Of a stretch of 29,637 bases of DNA, positions 23,910 to 29,637 are shown piece by piece. The stretch comes from JAHEJB01 sp041748175 (GTDB taxonomy: Bacteria > Bacteroidota > Rhodothermia > Rhodothermales > Rubricoccaceae): assembly GCA_041748175.1 (NCBI GenBank), contig JBGTDU010000111.1, positions 1-29,637 on the forward strand, read 5' to 3'. How positions within the stretch are numbered: position 1 is the stretch's first letter; every line of letters begins with the position of its first letter. The translations under genes and the position numbers were made by a program. The notes below the pieces were generated by a model. That model searched no databases. It was given only the letters and a program-made list of their open reading frames with translations, and was not told where the DNA came from.

Positions 23910-24437
23910 ATGCGATCTCTTTTTCTCACCGTGTTGGTCGGCCTGTTTATGTCTGCGTCGACACTCGCTCAGGACGGCACCACACTTACGTCGGACGACG
24001 AAGCCGCGCTCTACGGCATCCCGGTAGTTACCTCGGTCGGGGGCTCGCTCTTGCTCGTGGCCTTTGCGAATGAATCCAAGGTGGGCGGCATAGTTGTCGC
24101 AGTCATGCCGCTCATCACGGCAGCAACAACGTGTGGGGTTGGCCGCATCGCAGACGTCGCTGGTTCGTGCAAGAATGCATTTTTGGGGGCGACTCTGGGT
24201 GCAGCGGCTGGATTGGCTCTGATCGGCGGAGGCATCCTGCTTGAACCGGACATATTTGGTGATGGTGATCTCGGTTTTGCGCTCATTATTGTAGGGGCTG
24301 CTACCTATCTACTTGTTCCAGCGTTTGCTGCCATACGCGGTTACCGATGGAATGTCCACGCGGAGTTGATGCCTACCGTTCTATCTGCAGTCAATGGAAT
24401 GGCCGCTCCCGGCGCCACACTAAGGCTTCACTTCTGA
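23910..24437 (+). CDS. Small exported Gly/Ala-rich membrane protein (first of a pair)
   Basis: This 175-residue protein has a signal peptide at about 1-20 (cut near LAQ) and then several Gly/Ala/Val-rich hydrophobic segments (GGSLLLVAF, GGIVVAVMPLITAATTCG, FLGATLGAAAGLALIGGGILL, FALIIVGAATYLLVPAFAA), so a membrane or outer-membrane location is likely. It ends in PGATLRLHF, a terminal Phe as in outer-membrane beta-barrels. It is related in layout to the next gene (186 residues), and the pair probably arose by duplication. The ATG at 23910 starts 10 nt after fabG. No known family or function can be named. Confidence 0.7.
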   Translation: MRSLFLTVLVGLFMSASTLAQDGTTLTSDDEAALYGIPVVTSVGGSLLLVAFANESKVGGIVVAVMPLITAATTCGVGRIADVAGSCKNAFLGATLGAAAGLALIGGGILLEPDIFGDGDLGFALIIVGAATYLLVPAFAAIRGYRWNVHAELMPTVLSAVNGMAAPGATLRLHF

Positions 24438-24448
24438 GCGGTAGTGGT

Positions 24449-25009
24449 ATGCGGTTTCTCGTCGTCGCTTGTGTGCTGGCCTCAACGTCGGCTCTCGCTC
24501 AGCCAGAGCCACCGCGGTCGCTCAATGCAGGCCAGACCGTGTTGATTTTTTACGGAGGGTATGGTGGCGGCTTAATCGGGGCGGCAACGGCAGGAGTGCT
24601 CTTAAACAAGCTCGGCGCGTCGTCCGGCGTGTCGATTGTTACGGCCATCGTAGTGTACCCGCTCACCACGGCTACTGCCACATACGGCATCGGGCAGGCG
24701 TTCGGCGGGGATGGCTCCTTTCAGAGCACACTCGTCGGCGCTACCCTCGGAGCCGGGGCGGGCTTGGGGGTCTCTCTGATCGTTAGCCGACTCGTTGGGC
24801 CGGACGACGAGGGTCCGCCAGAAGATGCCGGCGACCTGGTCGATGCATTCTCAGACGCCCTCGCCGCGGGGTTTGCGATTGTCGTGCCGTACGTGCTGGG
24901 TCCACCGATAGGCGCGATGGTCGGATTCAGCCTTTCTGCAAAAACCTCCGCGATCGTCTCGCCCGACGGTTCAGTCGCCCCCGGCCTTTCGCTCCGCGTA
25001 GGGCTCTGA
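24449..25009 (+). CDS. Small exported Gly/Ala-rich membrane protein (second of a pair)
   Basis: This 186-residue protein is a probable paralogue of the preceding gene. Its signal peptide ends near ALAQ (residue ~18). It shares the ATLGAGAGLGVSLI segment (compare ATLGAAAGLALIGG), a TATATYGIGQAF stretch (compare TAATTCGVGRIA) and a C-terminal APGLSLRVGL (compare APGATLRLHF). Hydrophobic segments alternate with short loops, and an acidic loop (DDEGPPEDAGD) lies in the middle. The ATG at 24449 is 11 nt after the previous stop, so they are co-transcribed. No family recognised. Confidence 0.7.
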   Translation: MRFLVVACVLASTSALAQPEPPRSLNAGQTVLIFYGGYGGGLIGAATAGVLLNKLGASSGVSIVTAIVVYPLTTATATYGIGQAFGGDGSFQSTLVGATLGAGAGLGVSLIVSRLVGPDDEGPPEDAGDLVDAFSDALAAGFAIVVPYVLGPPIGAMVGFSLSAKTSAIVSPDGSVAPGLSLRVGL

Positions 25010-25092
25010 CGGCCTCCGCGAACTCCTGCCGAATCCAACACGTGGCATATCTACGGGCATTCGCGAGCGGTTAGTTTGGGGATTCTATTGAT

Positions 25093-26583
25093 TTGACGAC
25101 GCCCGTGTCTTACACCTCCGTTCTCGATCTCACTACGCAAGGGCAGCGGGATACGAGGAAAGAACAACCCGCCTATTCGCCGTTTCCCGCCCCGGACCCT
25201 GAACTCCCCGAGATAACTGCGCGGGACCTTTCGGAAAACCTCCAGGCTGCATTGAAGGCGATGGATTGGCCGGGCCTCATGCCCGTTCAGTCGACGGCCA
25301 TCCCGTATATGCTGGCTGGGCAGGACCTCATCGTCCAGTCGCGGACGGGCAGCGGCAAGACCGGCGCGTTCCTCCTCCCGCTCCTCGACAGTCTGGATGC
25401 GAACGAGAAAACCACGCAGGCGCTGGTCCTTTGCCCCACGCGTGAACTGGCCAAGCAGATCCTCGGTGAGTTCGACCGAATGAACAGCGCCCTTCCCACG
25501 GAGGCGCGACTCCGCACGGTGTCGGTTTACGGCGGAACGGCCTACGGCCCGCAGCTCGATGCCTTTAAAGCGGGCGCGCAGCTCGTGGTGGGCACGCCGG
25601 GCCGGATCCTCGATCATCTGCAGCGCGGCGCCCTCAAGCTCGACAACCTCCGAACGCTCATCCTCGACGAAGCGGATGAGATGCTCAGCATGGGCTTCTA
25701 CCCGGACATGCGGAAGCTGAAGCGGTACTTACCCAGCAAGCGAACGGGCTACATGTGGTCCGCGACGATGCCGTACGCCGTGCAGCGTGTAGGGCGCGAG
25801 TTCCTCAACGAACCGGGCTTCCTCACGCTCTCCGGCGGCACCATCCACGTGGACATCATGAGCCACCGCGCGTACCTCGTGGATCCGATGGCGAAAGACC
25901 GGACGCTGGTGAAGTTGATCGAGATGGAGAATCCAGAGTCGGCGATTGTCTTTACAAATACGAAACGCGAAGTAGAATACCTCGCTACGTTTCTTTCGAA
26001 CTACGGGATTGACGCTGCGGGGATCTCGTCCGATCTCACCCAGAAAGCACGCGAAAAGGTGATGGGTCGCCTGCGGAAAGGCGAGCTCCGCATCCTCGTC
26101 GCGACAGATGTTGCCGCGCGCGGCATTGACGTCTCGGATTTGAGCCACGTCTTCCAGTACGATGTGCCGAAGGACAGGGAGTACTACATCCACCGGGCCG
26201 GGCGCACCGCCCGCGCGGGCAAGAGCGGCGTGGCCATCAGCTTTGTTACCGCCTCCGACAGAAAGGATCTGAAGGAAATCGAACGTAAATACGAGATCGA
26301 CATGGAATGGAAAGATGTGCCTACCGACGAGGAAGCATCTGCGCGCGTTGGCGAGCGCCTCATCAATTTGTTGGAGGACGAGTACCGCGAGCTCTCCAAC
26401 CTCGACCGCGAGCGCATCAAGCGGTTCGTTCCCATCGTGAAGCTGCTCGTCGAAGAGGGCGAGCCGGAAATTCTCGCGATGCTTCTTGAGGAAGCCTACG
26501 AAGAAAGTCTCCACGAAGCTCCACCTACGCCGAAAGCGAAAAGCAAGAAGGAAAAGAAGAAGGACAAGAAGAAAGACGACTGA
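25093..26583 (+). CDS. DEAD-box ATP-dependent RNA helicase
   Basis: This 496-residue cytoplasmic RNA helicase is of the CsdA/DeaD/RhlE type. Core motifs are in order: Q-motif region GLMPVQSTAIP, motif I SRTGSGKT at 83-90, PTRELAKQ, GGTAYGP, TPGRILD, motif II DEADEM, motif III SAT, VFTNTKRE, motif V ATDVAARGID and motif VI HRAGRTARAG. A ~130-residue extension with an acidic linker follows, ending in a Lys-rich tail (about 478-496), likely for RNA binding. The start is a TTG at 25093; no ATG or GTG sits closer to the conserved N-terminus, and the first ATG in frame (25261) would remove motif sequence. The stop overlaps the ATG of the next gene by 1 nt. Confidence 0.93.
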   Translation: MTTPVSYTSVLDLTTQGQRDTRKEQPAYSPFPAPDPELPEITARDLSENLQAALKAMDWPGLMPVQSTAIPYMLAGQDLIVQSRTGSGKTGAFLLPLLDSLDANEKTTQALVLCPTRELAKQILGEFDRMNSALPTEARLRTVSVYGGTAYGPQLDAFKAGAQLVVGTPGRILDHLQRGALKLDNLRTLILDEADEMLSMGFYPDMRKLKRYLPSKRTGYMWSATMPYAVQRVGREFLNEPGFLTLSGGTIHVDIMSHRAYLVDPMAKDRTLVKLIEMENPESAIVFTNTKREVEYLATFLSNYGIDAAGISSDLTQKAREKVMGRLRKGELRILVATDVAARGIDVSDLSHVFQYDVPKDREYYIHRAGRTARAGKSGVAISFVTASDRKDLKEIERKYEIDMEWKDVPTDEEASARVGERLINLLEDEYRELSNLDRERIKRFVPIVKLLVEEGEPEILAMLLEEAYEESLHEAPPTPKAKSKKEKKKDKKKDD

Positions 26584-27545
26584 TGAGACGGCTTTCCCTC
26601 GCGCTGTTTTTCTTTCTCGCGTTTGCGGGAAACGCGGTCGCCCAAGAGGCCGATTCCACGATATTCGATCCGACGGGGCACTTTGTGGTTTACACCGGAG
26701 ATGGCGAGCCAGCAATACTGGACGACATCGTTGCACGAATGGGTGGCGTCTCTGTGGTTTTTCTCGGGGAGCAACACAACGACCCGACGGCTCATGCACT
26801 CCAATTGATACTACTTCAAGCCGCGCGCCACGAGTTCGGCGGCTCCCGACGAGTGGTGTTGGGGATGGAAATGTTCGAGCGCGACATGCAACAGGTACTT
26901 GACGAGTACCTCGCCGGGTACATCCGGGAACAGGATTTTCTGAAAGCGTCGCGGCCATGGAGCAACTATGAAACCGACTACCGCCCGTTGGTTGAGTTCG
27001 CGCGGGAGTACGGAATCCCTGTCGTCGCTACCAATGCTCCGGCTCGTTACGTGAGTCTCGCCCGGCGGCGGGGGCTCGCGGCGTTGGATAGCCTGATGAG
27101 TTCGTGGAATTCTTTGCCACACCGACCTCCGCGTCACATGACTCTAGCCATCGACATGTTTGGTCCGCCCTCAAGATTTATTGAGAGGCCTTCTGCCGCG
27201 TACGAGGCCAAGTTTGGCGCAGAAATGGAAGAGATGGGAGCACATGGCTCGATGCCTGGGATGCCAAGCGTAGAGGAAATGCTGGTCGCACAAAACCTTC
27301 GCGACGCCACGATGGCGTTCTGGATTGGTCGTCAGATGGTCGGACGTTCACTGGTGATCCACGTCAACGGGTTGTTCCACAGCGAGAACCGGTTGGGCAT
27401 TCCTGAGCACCTCAAGCTTGAGCATGATTCTGCCCCAATGCTCGTTGTCACCATGCGGCCCGTTGAGGATATCAACGCCGCACCCGAAGCGACGAACGAC
27501 AATTTTATCATCCTGACTGAGAAGGGTGTGATCGAGGAAGATTGA
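26583..27545 (+). CDS. ChaN-like (DUF399) exported protein, possible haem binding
   Basis: This 320-residue protein has a signal peptide cleaved after AVA (about residue 20). The family core begins LGEQHNDPTAHALQ (61-74), followed by GMEMFERD and the AREYGIPVVATNAPARYV block. These match the ChaN/Tiki superfamily, whose ChaN member of Campylobacter binds haem between two monomers. The GEQHND His is conserved, but haem binding in this protein is an inference. It has no lipobox, unlike ChaN lipoproteins. The start overlaps the helicase stop by 1 nt (TGATG), so the two are probably co-translated despite unrelated roles. Confidence 0.85.
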   Translation: MRRLSLALFFFLAFAGNAVAQEADSTIFDPTGHFVVYTGDGEPAILDDIVARMGGVSVVFLGEQHNDPTAHALQLILLQAARHEFGGSRRVVLGMEMFERDMQQVLDEYLAGYIREQDFLKASRPWSNYETDYRPLVEFAREYGIPVVATNAPARYVSLARRRGLAALDSLMSSWNSLPHRPPRHMTLAIDMFGPPSRFIERPSAAYEAKFGAEMEEMGAHGSMPGMPSVEEMLVAQNLRDATMAFWIGRQMVGRSLVIHVNGLFHSENRLGIPEHLKLEHDSAPMLVVTMRPVEDINAAPEATNDNFIILTEKGVIEED

Positions 27546-27631
27546 CGGAGTCCGTGCTCATGAACCTGCCAACCAAGAAAGGCAGCCCTAGCCCGATTTT
27601 CGCGTATATAGTGGCCCTATGTAATACGTCA

Positions 27632-28369
27632 TCAAAGCTGCGACGTGATGAGGCGCACGTGACCAAGGTTATCAGCGGCTTTGATCATCAATGAGTCCGA
27701 GCGCGTAAGCCTGAGAGTGTCCCTGACAAGCCAGCCCGATGAAGTGGTGCGGCACCAGAACGGGAGGCCCAGCCTACCGAAGGCTTCATACGACAGCTCA
27801 CCGTGCGGGTTCGGGAGATACTGAAGCTCGCCGTCATGTAGGGCAGACAGAAAGCGCCCGGCTACTTCAGCCGAATCGATTGGCGCTGAGGGGCCAACGA
27901 ACGGCGTCTCGTAGGTATAGAGGTTTGTTCCTGGCGGTGGAGGTGGCGGTGGGGGCGGTAAGAATGAGCGGTTATCAGAGAGAAGGTCAACCGAAGCCGT
28001 GTCGCCGGGGGCGAGGACGACCACGACTGCTCCTCCCGGCCCGCGCCCATGCATCACGATCTGGGTGTCCCCTACAACAAGGGCGAACCGGCCGACTTCA
28101 TCGGGCCCGGGCGCAGATATCAACCCATGCGCGGCTCGGCCACCGAGGTAAATGACAGAAGTATCGGCTGAGGTGTTGGCCAGGTGAGCCGTGATCCTCA
28201 CGTGCGGGAGGAAGGCGTGGGGCATCGGGGCCCGCTCGGGATCGTCCACGAATAAGACCGCCTCATCCCACCAGCCGGTTACTTCACCACTGCCAGCAGA
28301 TGGCGGGGTTGCTCGTTCGCACCCAGCGAAGAGGCCCAAGATCAGAACAGAGAGGGAGGCAGCTCTCAC
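27632..28369 (-). CDS. Hypothetical lipoprotein with polyproline tract
   Basis: This 245-residue protein is of no family I recognise. A lipoprotein signal (LGLFAGC, Cys17) starts at a GTG (28369-28367). The N-terminal half is beta-rich (VRITAHLAN, TSVIYLGGR, GRFALVVGDTQIV), resembling an immunoglobulin-like or DUF4352-type sandwich, but weakly. Nine consecutive prolines (138-146) are encoded at 27932-27958, separating the two halves. The C-terminal half is mixed. It is transcribed away from the M49-like gene to its right, with a 156-nt divergent gap that should carry both promoters. It is expected to be outer-membrane or periplasmic. Confidence 0.65.
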   Translation of the reverse strand: MRAASLSVLILGLFAGCERATPPSAGSGEVTGWWDEAVLFVDDPERAPMPHAFLPHVRITAHLANTSADTSVIYLGGRAAHGLISAPGPDEVGRFALVVGDTQIVMHGRGPGGAVVVVLAPGDTASVDLLSDNRSFLPPPPPPPPPGTNLYTYETPFVGPSAPIDSAEVAGRFLSALHDGELQYLPNPHGELSYEAFGRLGLPFWCRTTSSGWLVRDTLRLTRSDSLMIKAADNLGHVRLITSQL

Positions 28370-28525
28370 GTTGGGATGTAGTATGGCCTGGGACTATGCA
28401 GACCCCTTCCGAATAACTCACACGGAACGAGTCCGCGCGAGACGAGTAGCGCTATGAAACGAGCAAGATACGGGGCCGCGCTATCTTTCGAACCCGTGCC
28501 CATCCTAACAAAGCCCTTCCCCACG

Positions 28526-29637
28526 ATGATCCGACTGACCGCGCTCGCAGCTTCTGGTGTCCTTTTATTGATCAGCGCCTGCCGCATTGAATCGCAGGGC
28601 TTGCCGCCCGTTTCACCAACTGCGACAACTGATGGCTTGACGTCCGCGGGCGACTCCCTCCTTCTCGATGAACTGGCGCAGTACACGACCGTCCGCCTCG
28701 AAGCCGATCTGTCGGGCCTTTCGGATTCAACCCGCCAGATGATCCCGCTGCTCATCGAGGCCGCGAAGGCGATGGACGAGGTCTTCCAGTATGAGGCCTA
28801 CGGCAACCTCGATTCGCTCATTGCTACGCTTCCCACCGAGGCGACTAGGCGCTTCGTGCGCATCAACTACGGCCCTTGGGATCGGCTGAATGGTAACGTG
28901 CCCTTCATCGAGGGGATTGGCGAGAAACCGGCTGGCTCCAATCTGTATCCGCACGACATCACGGCGGAGGAATTGTTAGAGACGGCGGACGCCTATCCCG
29001 ACGAAAACCTGACCGGCCTCTACACGCTGGTCCGCCGGGAAAACGGTCGGCTTCGCGGTATTCCCTTCCACCAGGCGTTCAGTGAGCAGCACCAGCGGGC
29101 GGCAGGATTTCTCCGACAGGCTGCCGCTTTCGCGCAGGATCCGGGGCTGAAGAACTACCTGATGCTCCGTGCCGATGCGCTCGAAACCGATGACTACCAG
29201 GCCAGCGACCTCGCCTGGATGGATATGCGCGACAATCCGATTGACATCGTGATTGGCCCGATTGAGACCTACGAGGATGCATTAACGGGCTATAAGGCGG
29301 CGCATGAGGCATACGTACTGATCAAGGATCTGGAGTGGAGTGCGCGCCTCCAGCACTTCGCTCAGCTCCTGCCCTCTCTACAGGAGGGGCTTCCGGTTGA
29401 TGCCGAATACAAGGCCGAATCGCCCGGCACGGACGCCGACCTCGGCGCCTACGACGCGGTGTACTACGCGGGTGATTCGAATGCCGGCTCAAAAACGATT
29501 GCCATCAATCTGCCGAACGACGAAGAGGTGCAGCTCCAAAAAGGCTCACGTCGGTTGCAGCTGAAGAATGTGATGCGGTACAAGTTCGACCGCATCCTGA
29601 TCCCCATCGCCGAGGCGCTGATTGCCGAAGACCAGCA
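28526..29637 (+). CDS. Peptidase M49 (dipeptidyl-peptidase III-like) lipoprotein, N-terminal part
   Basis: The first 370 residues are present, and the gene runs off the window end. Lipoprotein signal MIRLTALAAS...LLLISAC has Cys19. The body resembles exported M49/DPP-III-like Zn hydrolases: NYGPWDRLNG, FIEGIGEKPAGSNLYP, GLYTLVRR, SDLAWMDMRDNPIDIVIGPIETYEDAL and YYAGDSNAGSKTIAINLPNDEEV. The HExxGH zinc motif expected for M49 would fall beyond the edge, so catalytic competence cannot be checked. The ATG at 28526 is preferred since it begins the lipoprotein signal; a longer in-frame start at 28454 is possible. The role is likely peptide trimming in the envelope. Confidence 0.8.
   Translation, partial: MIRLTALAASGVLLLISACRIESQGLPPVSPTATTDGLTSAGDSLLLDELAQYTTVRLEADLSGLSDSTRQMIPLLIEAAKAMDEVFQYEAYGNLDSLIATLPTEATRRFVRINYGPWDRLNGNVPFIEGIGEKPAGSNLYPHDITAEELLETADAYPDENLTGLYTLVRRENGRLRGIPFHQAFSEQHQRAAGFLRQAAAFAQDPGLKNYLMLRADALETDDYQASDLAWMDMRDNPIDIVIGPIETYEDALTGYKAAHEAYVLIKDLEWSARLQHFAQLLPSLQEGLPVDAEYKAESPGTDADLGAYDAVYYAGDSNAGSKTIAINLPNDEEVQLQKGSRRLQLKNVMRYKFDRILIPIAEALIAEDQ

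Noticed and set aside
25729..26958. Minus-strand frame of 409 codons
   Set aside because: Antisense to the DEAD-box helicase and ChaN-like genes, which have complete motif sets. It has no family features.
27546..27631. Terminator after the ChaN-like gene
   Set aside because: Only 5-bp stems (CTGCC/GGCAG) with a 10-nt loop and no real T-run.
28454..28525. Longer start for the M49-like gene
   Set aside because: In frame, but it would put 24 residues in front of a good lipoprotein signal.
1..29637. CRISPR arrays, tRNA genes, complete insertion sequences
   Set aside because: No regular spaced repeats, cloverleaf sequences or transposase frames were seen on reading both strands.

Overview
The window looks like ordinary chromosome around a replication origin from a moderately GC-rich member of the Bacteroidota/Rhodothermota group. 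Reasons: the 16S rRNA 5' end; many starts with no clear Shine-Dalgarno sequence and several TTG or GTG starts; many Sec or lipoprotein signals ending in AQ or a lipobox; and ChaN-like, M49, OmpA-lipoprotein and RHS genes typical of that group. The lineage is an inference from memory, not a search result.

Layout. 1-432 is the 5' part of a 16S rRNA gene read leftwards, followed upstream by about 400 nt of rRNA leader with a boxA-like site and a TATAAT box. 1078-2070 is a PASTA-repeat membrane protein. It converges on a leftward string tmk, fur, phzF-like, pyrR (4581-2086). A sigma70-like promoter near 4763-4791 then precedes a rightward run of six tightly packed genes: TPR protein, aroE, pgeF, a secreted M6-like metalloprotease, a short RHS-core protein with a variable tip, and a small lipoprotein. 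The last four are joined by three 4-nt ATGA overlaps.

10,940-13,420 is accessory DNA. The RHS tip and the lipoprotein drop in GC. They are followed by a gene-free remnant, a vapBC-type toxin-antitoxin pair on the other strand, and a second broken RHS fragment about 81% identical over 147 nt to the RHS core upstream. This is the layout of a polymorphic toxin/immunity locus with an orphan cassette, and it is the most interesting part of the window. A leftward OmpA-like lipoprotein, a REP-like inverted repeat and a tiny eight-cysteine zinc-ribbon gene (15213-15383) follow.

15,707-19,104 is the replication centre: dnaN and dnaA leftward, then a 599-nt gap with three exact TTGTCCACA DnaA boxes, taken as oriC. 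To the right lies a lipid/ribosome cluster, yceD-rpmF-plsX-fabH-fabD-fabG, without acpP or fabF. After it come two related small membrane proteins, a DEAD-box RNA helicase, a ChaN-like protein, a proline-tract lipoprotein on the minus strand, and the start of an M49-type peptidase lipoprotein that runs off the end.

Most genes point away from oriC (left side minus, right side plus). The PASTA gene and the six-gene run that ends in the RHS/immunity pair are the clear exceptions on the left side.
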